From Roseomonas gilardii (GTDB taxonomy: Bacteria > Pseudomonadota > Alphaproteobacteria > Acetobacterales > Acetobacteraceae), in contig NZ_CP015583.1 in the NCBI RefSeq assembly GCF_001941945.1, forward strand, positions 3,490,001 through 3,554,000: 64,000 bases of DNA, in the 5' to 3' direction. Under the pieces are notes generated by a model. It searched no databases. It was not told the origin of the DNA and saw nothing but the letters and a program-made list of their open reading frames with translations. This document shows positions 25,459 through 40,541 of the stretch, one piece after another (within the stretch, counting starts at the first letter, position 1; each line of letters starts with the position of its first letter). The position numbers were made by a program, and so were the translations under genes.

Positions 25459-27093
25459 ATGACCGACGCCCTCGAACTGACCCGACGTTCCCTCCTGGCC
25501 GGCTTCGCGACGCTGGCCATGGCCGCCCCGGTCCTGCCCGTCCAGGCACTGGCCCAGGCCGCAGGGGGGCCGGGGGCGCCTTCCTCGGCCATCCGCGGCG
25601 GCCGCATGGCCTTTGGCCGCTACACCGACAGCCAGTTCCTGGACCCGGTGACCACCGAGCTGAACGCCGACATCTGGGTCCTCACCAACCTCTTCGACAC
25701 GCTCCTTTCCCCCACCCCGGACGGCAAGGGGCTGCAGCCGGGCCTGGCCACGGAATGGAAGTGGAGCGACGACAAGCTCGCCTTGGAGCTGACGCTCCGG
25801 CCCGGCGTGAAATTCGCCGATGGCAGCGACCTGACCCCGGCGGATGTGGTCTGGTCGCTCGACCGCGCCCGCGGCACCGGCGCCTGGAAGGACCTGATCG
25901 GCTCGATCAAGGCGGTGGAGCCCGGCGAGGGCAAGATCACGATCCGCCTGGACCACCCGGACGCCACGCTGCTGGCCGCGCTGGCCACCTTCAACACCGG
26001 CATCATGCCGCGGAAGCTGGTGGAGGCCGCGCCCGGTGCGACGGTGGAAGACAAGATGAAGGCCTTCGCCGAGAAGCCCATCGGCACCGGCCCCTTCATG
26101 CTGGCCTCCTGGCAGCGCGGCCAGACCATGCTGCTGAAGCGCAACCCGTTCCACTGGCGAATGGCCGGCGACGGCAAGCCCCTGCCCTATCTGGACGAGC
26201 TGCGTTTCGACATCGTGCCCGATGACGCCACCCGGCTGCTGAAGCTCAAGGCGGGCGAGCTGGATGGCACGGAATTCGTGCCCTATGCCCGGGTGAAGGA
26301 GCTGCAGGCCGATCCCGCCATGCGGATGGAGCTCTGGCCCTCCACCCGCATCCGCTACATCGGCCTCAACTGCCGCTCGGAGTACAAGGGCAGGAAGAAC
26401 CCGATGGCCGATGCGCGGGTGCGGCAGGCCATCAACCACGCGGTGAACAAGGACGCGATCATCGCGATCACCACGCAGGGGCTGGGCAAGCCCATGCGCT
26501 CCTTCATGTCCTCCACCACGCCGCTCTTCAGCGGCCCGGCCTCGGGCGCCCTCTACCCCTACGATCTCGCCAAGGCCAAGGCGCTGATGGCCGAGGCGGG
26601 CTATGCCGAGGGCTTCGAGGTCACCTGCCAGACCGTCTCCGGCAACCAGGACGACGTGAACGACCTGACCGCGATCCAGCAGATGCTGGCGGCGATCCGG
26701 ATCAAGGTGACGATCGAGCAGCTCGACAACGCCACCAAGGTCGCCCGCTACCGCGCCGGCGACTTCCAGCTCCGCACCGCGCTCTGGACCAACGACATCG
26801 CCGACCCGGCGCAGATCACCTCCTACTTCGCCTACTACCCGAACGTGGAGAACGTGCGCTCCGGCTACCGCGACCCGCGGCTGGACGAGCTCTACCTCGC
26901 CAGCAGCAAGGAGACGGACCTGGAGAAGCGCACCGCCATGTACCAGGAGATCCAGAAGACCTACGCCGAGGCCGCGCCAATCCTCTTCCTCTACGAGACG
27001 CCCTATCCGGTCGCCTTCCGCAAGCAGGCCACCGGCTTCGTGCAGATCCCGCTCGGCAACAACCTCTTCGCGGAAGCCGCGGTCCAGCGCTGA
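25459..27093 (+). CDS. ABC transporter substrate-binding protein, peptide/opine/nickel type
   Basis: A 544-residue SBP_bac_5 protein. The leader ELTRRSLLAGFATLAMA has a Tat-type twin-arginine motif with cleavage near QALAQ. The mature domain shows LEPGLATEWKW-like and LRPGVKFADGSDLTPADVVWS motifs, the family's most conserved stretch, and the later MADARVRQAINHAVNKDA. It captures peptides, opines or similar solutes outside the membrane. It opens a compact five-gene importer operon, 7 bp before the first permease gene. Confidence 0.94.
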   Translation: MTDALELTRRSLLAGFATLAMAAPVLPVQALAQAAGGPGAPSSAIRGGRMAFGRYTDSQFLDPVTTELNADIWVLTNLFDTLLSPTPDGKGLQPGLATEWKWSDDKLALELTLRPGVKFADGSDLTPADVVWSLDRARGTGAWKDLIGSIKAVEPGEGKITIRLDHPDATLLAALATFNTGIMPRKLVEAAPGATVEDKMKAFAEKPIGTGPFMLASWQRGQTMLLKRNPFHWRMAGDGKPLPYLDELRFDIVPDDATRLLKLKAGELDGTEFVPYARVKELQADPAMRMELWPSTRIRYIGLNCRSEYKGRKNPMADARVRQAINHAVNKDAIIAITTQGLGKPMRSFMSSTTPLFSGPASGALYPYDLAKAKALMAEAGYAEGFEVTCQTVSGNQDDVNDLTAIQQMLAAIRIKVTIEQLDNATKVARYRAGDFQLRTALWTNDIADPAQITSYFAYYPNVENVRSGYRDPRLDELYLASSKETDLEKRTAMYQEIQKTYAEAAPILFLYETPYPVAFRKQATGFVQIPLGNNLFAEAAVQR

Positions 27094-27100
27094 GCCGCCG

Positions 27101-28045
27101 GTGCTGCGCTTCGCCCTGCGCCGCGTCGGCCAGATGCTGCCGACCCTCGCCCTGGCGGTGGTCGCGGTCTTCTTCCTGGCGCGCGCCATGCCGGGGGATG
27201 CCGTCTCGGCCATGCTGGGGGAGCGCGGCACCGACGAGGCCGTGAAGCGCATCACCGCCGAGCTGGGGCTGGACCGGTCGGTGCCGGAGCAGCTCTGGTC
27301 CTATGTGACGCTGCTGGCCCAGGGCAATCTGGGCATGTCGATCGGCGCCCGCGTGCCGGTGCTGCAACTGGTGGCGGAACGCCTGCCGGCCACGCTGCTG
27401 CTGACGCTGATGGCCATCATCCTGTCGCTCCTGCTCAGCCTGCCGCTGGCCTTCATCGCCGCGCTGCGCGCCGGGCGGTGGCAGGATGTGGCGGTCCGCA
27501 GCGGCCTCCAGGTCGGGCTCAGCGCGCCGATCTTCTTCCTGGGCCTGCTGCTGCTCACGCTCTTCGCGGCGCAGTGGCGGATCTTCCCGGTGGGCGGCTA
27601 TGGCGACACGCCGCTGGAGCATATCTACCACCTCTTCCTGCCTGCCCTGACGCTGGCCCTTTCCTTCACCGCCGTGGCCACGCGCTCGCTGCGCGCCTCG
27701 CTGCTCGGCACGCTGCGGGCGGAACACGTGGCCTTCGCCCGCTCCAAGGGCCTGCCGGAATCCGTGGTGATGCGCTCCCACGTCCTGCGCCCGGCGGCGG
27801 CGGCCACGGTCTCCCTGGTCGGGCTGCAGATCGGCGGGCTGCTGGGCGGCGCGGTGATCACCGAGAGCGTCTTCGCCATCCCCGGCGTGGGGCGGCTGAT
27901 GGTGGACAGCATCTTCGCCCGCGACTACCCCGTGGTGCAGGGGTTGACCCTGGTCCTGGCCGTGCTGGTCTCCCTCACCTTCCTCGTCACCGACCTCACC
28001 GTGGCCTGGCTCGACCCCCGCGCCACGCAGCGGAGGCGCGCATGA
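27101..28045 (+). CDS. ABC transporter permease, DppB type
   Basis: A 314-residue inner-membrane permease with about six helices. The N-terminus LRFALRRVGQMLPTLALAV and the EAA loop RSKGLPESVVMRSHVLRPA identify the DppB/OppB/NikB family. GTG at 27101 is the start, just after the binding-protein stop. Its stop overlaps the next gene's start by ATGA (28042-28045). Confidence 0.94.
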   Translation: MLRFALRRVGQMLPTLALAVVAVFFLARAMPGDAVSAMLGERGTDEAVKRITAELGLDRSVPEQLWSYVTLLAQGNLGMSIGARVPVLQLVAERLPATLLLTLMAIILSLLLSLPLAFIAALRAGRWQDVAVRSGLQVGLSAPIFFLGLLLLTLFAAQWRIFPVGGYGDTPLEHIYHLFLPALTLALSFTAVATRSLRASLLGTLRAEHVAFARSKGLPESVVMRSHVLRPAAAATVSLVGLQIGGLLGGAVITESVFAIPGVGRLMVDSIFARDYPVVQGLTLVLAVLVSLTFLVTDLTVAWLDPRATQRRRA

Positions 28046-28836
28046 GGGAGCTGGCCCTCGGCGGCGTCATCCTGGGCGTGGTGGTGCTCTGCGCCCTGGT
28101 GCCGCAGCTCATCGCCCCCTACGACCCGCTCTTCTTCGACTACAACGCCCTGATGGCGTCGCCCTCCTGGGAGCATCCCTTCGGCACCGACCAGTTCGGC
28201 CGCGATGTCCTGTCCCGCACCGTCTGGGCCGCGCGGGTGGACCTGCAGATCGCCGTGCTCGCCGTGGCCGGGCCCATGCTCGTCGGCGGCTTCCTCGGGC
28301 TGATGGCCGGCTATCTCGGCGGCATCGCCGACACGATCCTGGGCCGCGCCATGGACCTCGTCGTCACCTTCCCCTTCCTGGTGCTGGTGATCGCCATCGT
28401 CGCCGTGCTCGGCCCGGGCCTGACCAACATGTACATCGCCATCGCCATCGCCGGCTGGGTTCCCTATGCGCGGCTGATGCGGGGCGAGGTCGCGGTGGTC
28501 GCCGCCACCGACCACATCTCGGCGGCGCGCGGCCTGGGCTACGGCACCGCCCGCATCCTGGGCCGCCATGTCCTGCCGAACGCGGTGCGGCCGGTGCTCG
28601 CCTATGCCGTCTCCGACATGGCGCTCGCCATCCTGCTGGGCTCCTCGCTCGGCTATCTCGGCCTGGGCGCGCAGCCGCCGGAGGCCGAGTGGGGCGTGCT
28701 CGTCGCCGACGGCAAGAACTTCCTGACCCAGGCGCCCTGGATCGCGCTCTTCCCCGGCGTCGCCGTGGTGATCTGCGGCCTCGGCTTCTCGCTCCTGGGC
28801 GACGGGCTGGCGGACCGCATGGACATCCGGCGTTGA
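28042..28836 (+). CDS. ABC transporter permease, DppC type
   Basis: A 264-residue permease with about six helices. HPFGTDQFGRDVLSRTVWAA is the classical DppC/OppC motif, and the EAA loop is ARGLGYGTARILGRHVLPNA. It is a little shorter than usual at the N-terminus, because the cytoplasmic leader before the first helix is only a few residues. It starts inside the stop of the DppB-type gene and itself overlaps the following ATPase start. Confidence 0.94.
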   Translation: MRELALGGVILGVVVLCALVPQLIAPYDPLFFDYNALMASPSWEHPFGTDQFGRDVLSRTVWAARVDLQIAVLAVAGPMLVGGFLGLMAGYLGGIADTILGRAMDLVVTFPFLVLVIAIVAVLGPGLTNMYIAIAIAGWVPYARLMRGEVAVVAATDHISAARGLGYGTARILGRHVLPNAVRPVLAYAVSDMALAILLGSSLGYLGLGAQPPEAEWGVLVADGKNFLTQAPWIALFPGVAVVICGLGFSLLGDGLADRMDIRR

Positions 28837-29867
28837 CGGCGGTGGGCACCCTGACGCCAGCCGCAACCGCCGCCCCGCCCGTTCCCGGCGAGGGTCTGCG
28901 GGTGCGCGGCCTGCGCGTCGCCATGGGCCCCATCCCCATTGTGCATGGCGTGGACCTCGCCGTGGCCCCCGGCGAGATCCTCGGTCTGGTGGGCGAGAGC
29001 GGCAGCGGCAAGAGCGTGTCCCTGCGCGCCATCCCCAGCCTGCTGCCGCCCAAGGCCCGCATCGCCGGCGAGGTGCTGTGGAACGGCCGGGACCTGCTGT
29101 CCCTGCCGCCGCGCGCCCTGCAGCAGGTGCGGGGGCGGGAGGTCGCGATGATCTTCCAGGAGCCCGGGCTGGCGCTGAACCCGGTGATGACGGTCGGCGC
29201 ACAGATCGACGAGAGCCTGCGGGCGCATTTCCCGCGCCTCGGCCGCATGGCGCGGCGCGAGCGGGCGGAGCAGCTCCTGGCCGAGGTCGGCATCCCCAGC
29301 CCGCGCGAGCGCCTGGGCTCCTACCCGCACGAATTCTCCGGCGGCATGCGCCAGCGCGCCATGATCGCCATCGCCCTGGCCCCCGGCCCGCGCCTGCTGC
29401 TGGCGGACGAGCCGACCACGGCGCTCGACGTTACGGTGCAGGACGGCATCCTCCGCCTGCTGCGCCGTCTGGTGGAGGAGCACCGCATGGCCATGATCCT
29501 GGTCACGCACGACCTCGGCGTGGTGGCCGAGACCTGCGACCGGGTCTCGGTGATGTATGCGGGACGTGTGGTGGAAAGCGGTCCCGCCGCCCGCCTCTTC
29601 GCCCATCCGCGCCACGCCTATACCGCGGCGCTGCTCGGTGCCATGCCGGGCGAGGAAAGCGAGGGCGGCCGCCTCAGCCCCGTCCCCGGCACGCCGCCCT
29701 CACCGCTGCGGATGCCGCCGGGCTGCGCCTTCGCCCCCCGCTGCACCTGGCGGATGACCGGCTGCGAGGCCGGCGTGCCGGCGCTGGAACCCGTGGAGCC
29801 GGACCACCTGGCCGCCTGCCTCGCCGCCGATCTCCTGCCGCCGCGCTGGATGGAGCAGGACCGTTGA
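28833..29867 (+). CDS. ABC transporter ATP-binding protein, DppD type
   Basis: A ~344-residue ATPase with Walker [15 protein letters not shown]-loop [15 protein letters not shown], signature [12 protein letters not shown], Walker [13 protein letters not shown] and switch His THDLGVVAE. The C-terminal oligopeptide/dipeptide extension contains Cys-rich [17 protein letters not shown], typical of an iron-sulfur-binding or structural tail. The start is not certain: a TTG at 28833 overlaps the previous stop as TTGA, and a GTG at 28842 is in frame. The TTG is preferred because the next gene of the operon begins the same way. Confidence 0.9.
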   Translation: MTAVGTLTPAATAAPPVPGEGLRVRGLRVAMGPIPIVHGVDLAVAPGEILGLVGESGSGKSVSLRAIPSLLPPKARIAGEVLWNGRDLLSLPPRALQQVRGREVAMIFQEPGLALNPVMTVGAQIDESLRAHFPRLGRMARRERAEQLLAEVGIPSPRERLGSYPHEFSGGMRQRAMIAIALAPGPRLLLADEPTTALDVTVQDGILRLLRRLVEEHRMAMILVTHDLGVVAETCDRVSVMYAGRVVESGPAARLFAHPRHAYTAALLGAMPGEESEGGRLSPVPGTPPSPLRMPPGCAFAPRCTWRMTGCEAGVPALEPVEPDHLAACLAADLLPPRWMEQDR

Positions 29868-30841
29868 GCGCCGTCCTCCAGTTCACGCCGCCGGAGGTGC
29901 TGCTCCGCGTCAGCGAGGCCACGCGCAGCTTCAAGGCGCCGCGCGGCGGCCGGGTGCAGGCGTTGCGCGGCGTGTCGCTGACGGTGCGGCGGGGCGAAGT
30001 GCTGGGCATCGTCGGTGAGTCCGGCTGCGGCAAGTCCACCCTGGCCCGCCTGCTGGTCGGGCTGGATTCCCCCGATGGCGGGCAGGTGAGCTTCGGCGGC
30101 GACGACGTGGCCGCCCTGCGTGGCGCGGCGCGCCGGCGCTTCCACCGCCGCGCGCAGATGGTGTTCCAGGACCCGCACACCTCCCTGAACCCGCGCCTGA
30201 CCGTGGGCGAGACCCTGGGCGAGGCGCTGCGTGTCCACGGCATCGTCCCCGTCTCCCAGATCGCCGGGCGGGTGACGGAGCTCCTGGCCTCGGTGAACCT
30301 GCCGCCCGAGGCGGCCTCGCGCCGGCCGCATGAATTCTCCGGCGGCCAGCGTCAGCGCATCGGCATCGCCCGGGCCCTGGCGGTGGAGCCGGAGATGATC
30401 GTGGCGGACGAGCCCGTCTCGGCCCTCGACGTTTCCGTGCAGGCCGGGGTGGTGAACCTGTTCGCCGAACTGCGCGAGCGGCTGGGCCTCACCCTGGTCT
30501 TCATCACCCACGATCTGCGCCTCGTGCGCCATCTGACCGAGCGCGTGGTGGTGATGTACCTGGGCAAGGTGGTGGAGGAAGGGCCGACGAAACGCCTCTT
30601 CGCCGCCCCGCGCCATCCCTATACCCGCGCCCTGCTCTCCGCCGTGCCGCGCCTCGACCCCTCTGCCGCCCCGCGCCCGGCGCCGATCTCGGGCGAAGTG
30701 CCGAGCCCCCTCGCCCCACCCAGCGGCTGCGCCTTCCACACTCGCTGCCCGATCGCGCAGTTCCCGCGCTGCTCGGCGGAGGTCCCTGAACTGACCGTTC
30801 GCCAGGGCCCCTGGCCGGTGGCCTGCCACTTCCCCGGATAG
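29864..30841 (+). CDS. ABC transporter ATP-binding protein, DppF type
   Basis: A 325-residue ATPase: Walker A GESGCGKSTLARLLVG, Q-loop VFQDPHTSLNPRLTVGE, signature FSGGQRQRIGIARA, Walker B IVADEPVSALD, switch His THDLRLVRH, and C-terminal Cys motif PSGCAFHTRCPIAQFPRC. It starts with TTG at 29864, with GGAGCAGGA just upstream and a TTGA overlap with the DppD-type stop. It is the last gene of the operon; with its partner it forms the heterodimeric motor of the importer. Confidence 0.92.
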   Translation: MSAVLQFTPPEVLLRVSEATRSFKAPRGGRVQALRGVSLTVRRGEVLGIVGESGCGKSTLARLLVGLDSPDGGQVSFGGDDVAALRGAARRRFHRRAQMVFQDPHTSLNPRLTVGETLGEALRVHGIVPVSQIAGRVTELLASVNLPPEAASRRPHEFSGGQRQRIGIARALAVEPEMIVADEPVSALDVSVQAGVVNLFAELRERLGLTLVFITHDLRLVRHLTERVVVMYLGKVVEEGPTKRLFAAPRHPYTRALLSAVPRLDPSAAPRPAPISGEVPSPLAPPSGCAFHTRCPIAQFPRCSAEVPELTVRQGPWPVACHFPG

Positions 30842-31202
30842 CTGAAATTCCCGGCGGTAGAACGGGGTGCCGTTGCGCCGGTGGCCCGGAGGCAAGGCTC
30901 CGCCTTCCCCCCGTACCCCCCATCCGCCAGGAGCCAGTGGCTCCTGGACCTGCCGAAAGCTGGTTCTCGCTGCGGCCGGATCGCGCCGGAGAGCATGGCT
31001 CTCCGGCGACTGCGGGTGCCATCCGTGCGGACAAGGGGCTTTCGCTGGCATCCGCCCCCAGACCTGACGGCCGCCACGGGCGCCAACTCAAGCCGGGGTC
31101 TGGGGGCATGCTCATGTCCCCAGCGGAGAGGGGGTCCGGGGCGAGAGGCAGCGCCTCTCCCCCGGGGCCAGCCAGACAGCACGACGCCGAAGACCCGACG
31201 GC
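30842..31202. other. Palindrome-rich intergenic region
   Basis: This 361-bp gap between the ABC operon and a convergent monooxygenase has no credible gene. It holds a chain of inverted repeats: 5-bp arms at 30894-30906; 9-bp arms at 30927-30947 (ccaggagcc / ggctcctgg); 11-bp arms at 30984-31008 (cgccggagagc / gctctccggcg); 11-bp arms 32 bp apart at 31054-31107 (gcccccagacc / ggtctgggggc); and 7-bp arms at 31143-31159. None is followed by a T-run. Confidence 0.7.
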
Positions 31203-32525
31203 TCAACCCGGGAAGAAGCGGTTCCCCGGGCGTGGCAAGCCGAGATGCTCGCGCAGCGTCGTCCCGGCATAGTCGCGCCGGAAGATTCCGCGCCGCTGGA
31301 GTTCCGGGACCAGCTTCTGCACCACGGCCTCCAGCCCGCCGGGCAGCCAGGAGAACATGACGTTGAACCCGTCGGAGCCGCGCTCCACGAGCCACTGCTC
31401 CATCTCGTCCGCGATGCTGCCCGGCGTGCCAACAAAGGCGAGCCCCGCATAGCTGCCGGCCCGCTGGGCGAGCTGCCGGATGGACAGGTTCTCCCGCCGC
31501 GCCAGCTCGATCATCCGCTCCCGCGCGCTGCGGCTGGCATTGGTTTCCGGAATCTCGGGCAGCGGCCCGTCCGGGTCGTAGCCGGAAACATCGTAGCCCA
31601 GCATCCCGTTCAGCGAGGCGATGCCGCTGTCGTAATGCACCAGCGAATCCAGCCGCCGCCGTTCCGCCTGCGCTTCCTCGATGCTGTCGGCCACGACCAG
31701 GAAGGCCGCGGGCAGGATCTTCAGGTGATCCGGATCGCGACCCAGCCGCTCCATGCGCCCCTTCACGTCGCGATAGAAGCTCTTGCCAGCCTCCAGATTC
31801 GGCGAGGCCCCGAACACCACTTCCGCCGTCTCGGCCGCGAGCTGTCGCCCCGCCTCGGAGGCACCCGCCTGCACGATCACCGGCCAGCCCTGCACCGGCC
31901 GCGCGATGTTCAGCGGCCCGCGCACATTCAGGTAGGGCCCATGGTGATCCAGCACATGCATCCGCGCCGGGTCGAAATAGATCCCGCTCTCCGCATCGCG
32001 GACGAAGGCGTCATCGGCGAAACTGTCCCAGAGCCCTGTCACGACATCGTAGAACTCGCGGGCGCGGTCATAGCGCGCATCGTGCTCCATCTGCGTGTCC
32101 TGGCCGAAGTTCAGCGCCGCGTCGGGGTTCGCGGTGGTGACGATGTTCCACCCGGCACGCCCGCCGCTCAGATGGTCCAGCGAGGCGAAGCGCCGGGCGA
32201 TGTGATAGGGCTCGTCGAAGGTGGTGGAGGCCGTCGCCACCAGCCCGATCCGCTCCGTCGCGCCCGCCAGCGCGGACAGCAGCGTGAAGGGCTCGAAGGA
32301 GGTGACGGTATGGCTGCGCTTCAGCGCATTCACCGGCATGTCCAGCACGGCCAGATGGTCCGCCATGAAGAAGGCGTCGAACTTCGCCTCCTCCAGCCGT
32401 CGCGCGAGATGGCGCAGATGCGCGAAGCTGAAATTCGCATCCGGCCAGGCGCCCGGATAGCGCCAGGCGCCCGTGTGGATGGCCACGGGACGCATGAAGG
32501 CGCCCAGATGCAGTTGTCGGGTCAT
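31203..32525 (-). CDS. LLM-class flavin-dependent monooxygenase (NtaA/SnaA/DszA-like)
   Basis: A 440-residue FMNH2-dependent monooxygenase of the bacterial-luciferase fold. Recognisable are HTGAWRYPGAWPDANF near the start, the LLSALAGATERIGLVATAST strand, and HLSGGRAGWNIVTTANPDAA, the signature of the nitrilotriacetate/dibenzothiophene-sulfone/pristinamycin subgroup. Such enzymes cleave or oxidise C-N or C-S substrates with reduced flavin supplied by a separate reductase, which is not seen here. The start at 32525 begins MTRQLHLGAF. It is convergent with the peptide-type importer; functional linkage is plausible but not demonstrated. Confidence 0.9.
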   Translation of the reverse strand: MTRQLHLGAFMRPVAIHTGAWRYPGAWPDANFSFAHLRHLARRLEEAKFDAFFMADHLAVLDMPVNALKRSHTVTSFEPFTLLSALAGATERIGLVATASTTFDEPYHIARRFASLDHLSGGRAGWNIVTTANPDAALNFGQDTQMEHDARYDRAREFYDVVTGLWDSFADDAFVRDAESGIYFDPARMHVLDHHGPYLNVRGPLNIARPVQGWPVIVQAGASEAGRQLAAETAEVVFGASPNLEAGKSFYRDVKGRMERLGRDPDHLKILPAAFLVVADSIEEAQAERRRLDSLVHYDSGIASLNGMLGYDVSGYDPDGPLPEIPETNASRSARERMIELARRENLSIRQLAQRAGSYAGLAFVGTPGSIADEMEQWLVERGSDGFNVMFSWLPGGLEAVVQKLVPELQRRGIFRRDYAGTTLREHLGLPRPGNRFFPG

Positions 32526-32613
32526 GTCAGGATCGCCCCGCGCGACGCGGCGGGATTGCCGGTCGCCCCGCCGGAGCATTTGGAGGCGTGCCGGCGGGCT
32601 TTCCAGGCGCTCA

Positions 32614-32646
32614 TGAAAAAGGGCGGGAGCCGAAGCCCCCGCCCTT
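32614..32646 (-). terminator. Rho-independent terminator of the odh operon
   Basis: On the minus strand a GC-rich stem (aagggcggg paired with cccgccctt, 32619-32646), closed by a GCTTCGGC-type loop, is followed by TTTTTC. It lies 26 bp after odhB. Confidence 0.88.
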
Positions 32647-32671
32647 CCCCTCCGGCAACAGGCCGGTCGCT

Positions 32672-33919
32672 TCAGACGCCCAGCATCAGGCGGCGCGGAT
32701 CCTCGATGCCGTCCTTCACGCGGACCAGGAAGCTCACCGCCTCCTTGCCGTCCACGATCCGGTGGTCGTAGCTCAGCGCCAGGTACATCATCGGGCGAAT
32801 CTCGATCTTGCCGCCCACCACCATCGGACGCTCCTGGATCTTGTGCATGCCCAGGATGCCCGACTGCGGCGGGTTCAGGATCGGCGTGCTCATCAGCGAG
32901 CCGTAGATGCCGCCATTGGTGATGGTGAAGGAACCGCCGGCCAGTTCCTCCAGCTTCAGCTGGCCGTCACGGGCGCGCTTGCCGAAGCCGGCGATGGCCT
33001 TCTCGATCTCGGCGAAGGACAGGTCCTGCGCGTTGCGCAGCACCGGCACGACGAGGCCGTTGGGGCCGCCGACCGCGATGCCCATGTTCACGAAGTTCTT
33101 GTAGACGACGTCGTCGCCGTCGATCTCCGCGTTCACCGCCGGCCATTCCTGCAGCGCGGCGACGCAGGCCTTCACGAAGAAGGACATGAAGCCGAGCTTG
33201 GCGCCCTGCTTCTTCTCGAAGGCGTCCTTGTACTCCGCGCGCAACGCCATCACGGCCGACATGTCCACCTCGTTGAAGGTGGTCAGCATGGCGGCGGTGT
33301 TCTGCGCCTCCTTCAGCCGGTTGGCGATGGTCTTGCGCAGGCGGGTCATCTTCACCCGCTCCTCGCCCGCCTGCGGCGCGCGCGGCGCCTTCGGCGCGGC
33401 GGGCTTCGCCGGCTCGGAGGCCGGACGGTTCAGGAAGGCCTGCACGTCGCCCTTCGCGATACGCCCGTCCTTGGCCGAGCCGGCGCCGATCTGCTCGGCG
33501 GACACGCCCTTCTCCGCCATCATCTTGGCGGCGGCCGGCAGCGGCGCGTGATCGCCCGTCTTGGTCGGCGTCTCGGCGCCGCCCGGGCGGGACACGGGGC
33601 CGGAAGCCGGGCGCGGCTCCTCGACCTTCGGCGCCGCCGGCGTCGCGGCGGGGGCGGCCGCGGGCTTGGCGGCCGCGGCACCGGAACCTGCGGCGATGGA
33701 GCCCAGCAGCGCGCCGACCTCGACCTCGGCGCCCTCGTCGGCCGCGATCGCCTCCAGCACGCCGGCCTCCGGCGCGTTGACCTCGACCGTGACCTTGTCG
33801 GTCTCCAGCTCCACCAGGGGCTCGTCGGCCTTCACCGCCTCGCCGGCCTTCTTCAGCCAGCGCGCCACGGTCGCGGTGCTGACGCTCTCACCCAGGGTGG
33901 GGACCAGGATATCGCTCAT
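32672..33919 (-). CDS. odhB: 2-oxoglutarate dehydrogenase E2, dihydrolipoyl succinyltransferase
   Basis: A 415-residue E2 subunit. Lipoyl domain at residues 1-75 with lipoyl-lysine K42 in [12 protein letters not shown]; an Ala/Pro-rich hinge; a peripheral-subunit-binding domain ([19 protein letters not shown], about 125-160); and a catalytic core with [19 protein letters not shown] and the active-site [11 protein letters not shown] near the C-terminus. It transfers the succinyl group to CoA in the TCA cycle. The gene follows odhA by 22 bp and is the last of the operon, ahead of a strong terminator. Confidence 0.97.
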   Translation of the reverse strand: MSDILVPTLGESVSTATVARWLKKAGEAVKADEPLVELETDKVTVEVNAPEAGVLEAIAADEGAEVEVGALLGSIAAGSGAAAAKPAAAPAATPAAPKVEEPRPASGPVSRPGGAETPTKTGDHAPLPAAAKMMAEKGVSAEQIGAGSAKDGRIAKGDVQAFLNRPASEPAKPAAPKAPRAPQAGEERVKMTRLRKTIANRLKEAQNTAAMLTTFNEVDMSAVMALRAEYKDAFEKKQGAKLGFMSFFVKACVAALQEWPAVNAEIDGDDVVYKNFVNMGIAVGGPNGLVVPVLRNAQDLSFAEIEKAIAGFGKRARDGQLKLEELAGGSFTITNGGIYGSLMSTPILNPPQSGILGMHKIQERPMVVGGKIEIRPMMYLALSYDHRIVDGKEAVSFLVRVKDGIEDPRRLMLGV

Positions 33920-33941
33920 GGATTCTTCTCGTTCCGTCTCG

Positions 33942-36821
<2,880 letters not shown>

Positions 36822-36874
36822 CGGTCTTCCTCCTGCGAGCCGACCCTCCGTCGGGCCAGCCGGCTGACGACATG

Positions 36875-36905
36875 CAAATAACGCCGCCGCTATACTGCGG
36901 CGGCG
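36875..36905 (-). terminator. Hairpin between sucD and odhA
   Basis: cgccgccgc and gcggcggcg (36882-36905) make 9-bp GC arms with a 6-nt loop; on the minus strand TTATTTG follows. It could partly end the mdh-sucCD transcript before odhA. Confidence 0.55.
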
Positions 36906-37060
36906 TCCGTAAACATAGTGACCATGGCCGGAGGATGGCACCCGCGACGGGCGGATCAGGCCCGCGTTGCGGAAGAAGGTCCCGCCCGCCGGCCGCGGGG
37001 ATGCCCCCCGAAGAAGGGCGCCCCGGGGGCCAGGCCCCGGAGCGGTTCAGGCCGGACGGT

Positions 37061-37951
37061 TCAGCCCTTGATGGCCTTCATCATGGTCGAGCCCAGCGAG
37101 GCCGGGCTGTCGGCCACGAAGATGCCGGCGGAGCGCATGGCATCCATCTTGGCCTCGGCCGTGTCCTTGCCGCCCGAGATCACCGCGCCGGCATGGCCCA
37201 TGCGGCGGCCCGGAGGCGCCGTGGCGCCAGCGATGAAGCCCACCACCGGCTTGTAGTTCGCCGTGCCGGGCTTGTTCTCCTGGCCCAGGAACTCCGCCGC
37301 GATGATCTCCGACTGGCCACCGATCTCGCCGATCATCACGATCTGCTTGGTCTCGGGGTCCGCCAGGAACATCTGGAGAACGTCCAGGAAGTCCGTGCCC
37401 TTCACCGGGTCGCCGCCGATGCCCACGCAGGTGGACTGGCCGAGGCCCGCGGCCGTGGTCTGCGCCACCGCCTCATAGGTCAGGGTGCCGGAGCGGGAGA
37501 CCACGCCCACCGAGCCGCGCTTGTGGATGTAGCCCGGCATGATACCGATCTTGCAGGCCTCCGGGGTGATCACGCCCGGGCAGTTCGGGCCGATCAGACG
37601 GGACTTGGAGCCGTCCAGCGCCCGCTTCACCTTGACCATGTCCAGCACCGGGATGCCCTCGGTGATGCAGACGATCAGCGGGACCTCGGCGGCGATCGCC
37701 TCCAGGATCGAATCGGCCGCGAAGGGCGGCGGCACGTAGATGACGGAGGCATCGGCGCCCGTCTTCTCCACGCACTCGGCCACGGTGTTGAAGACCGGCA
37801 GGCCGATATGGGTCTGGCCGCCCTTGCCCGGGGTCACGCCGCCCACATAGTTGGTGCCGTAGGCGATGCCCTGCTCGGCGTGGAAGGTGCCCTGCGACCC
37901 GGTGAACCCCTGGGTCATCACCTTGGTGTGCTTGTCGACGAGGATAGCCAT
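37061..37951 (-). CDS. sucD: Succinate-CoA ligase alpha subunit
   Basis: A 296-residue subunit that binds CoA and carries the phosphohistidine. The N-terminal [19 protein letters not shown] is the CoA-binding Rossmann opening, [20 protein letters not shown] follows, and [17 protein letters not shown] holds the active-site His. It starts 3 bp after sucC and works with it to make ATP or GTP from succinyl-CoA. Confidence 0.98.
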   Translation of the reverse strand: MAILVDKHTKVMTQGFTGSQGTFHAEQGIAYGTNYVGGVTPGKGGQTHIGLPVFNTVAECVEKTGADASVIYVPPPFAADSILEAIAAEVPLIVCITEGIPVLDMVKVKRALDGSKSRLIGPNCPGVITPEACKIGIMPGYIHKRGSVGVVSRSGTLTYEAVAQTTAAGLGQSTCVGIGGDPVKGTDFLDVLQMFLADPETKQIVMIGEIGGQSEIIAAEFLGQENKPGTANYKPVVGFIAGATAPPGRRMGHAGAVISGGKDTAEAKMDAMRSAGIFVADSPASLGSTMMKAIKG

Positions 37952-37954
37952 GGT

Positions 37955-39148
<1,194 letters not shown>

Positions 39149-39175
39149 GGAAGTCTCCGCTTCTCTGAATGCGGA

Positions 39176-39200
39176 AAGGGCCGGGGGATCGCCCCGGCCC
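39176..39200 (-). terminator. Hairpin between mdh and sucC
   Basis: gggccgggg (39178-39186) pairs with ccccggccc (39192-39200) across a 5-nt loop; the minus strand then reads TTTCCG. It is probably an attenuating or processing hairpin within the operon, because sucC follows closely. Confidence 0.5.
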
Positions 39201-39211
39201 AGGATGTCTTC

Positions 39212-40541
<1,330 letters not shown>

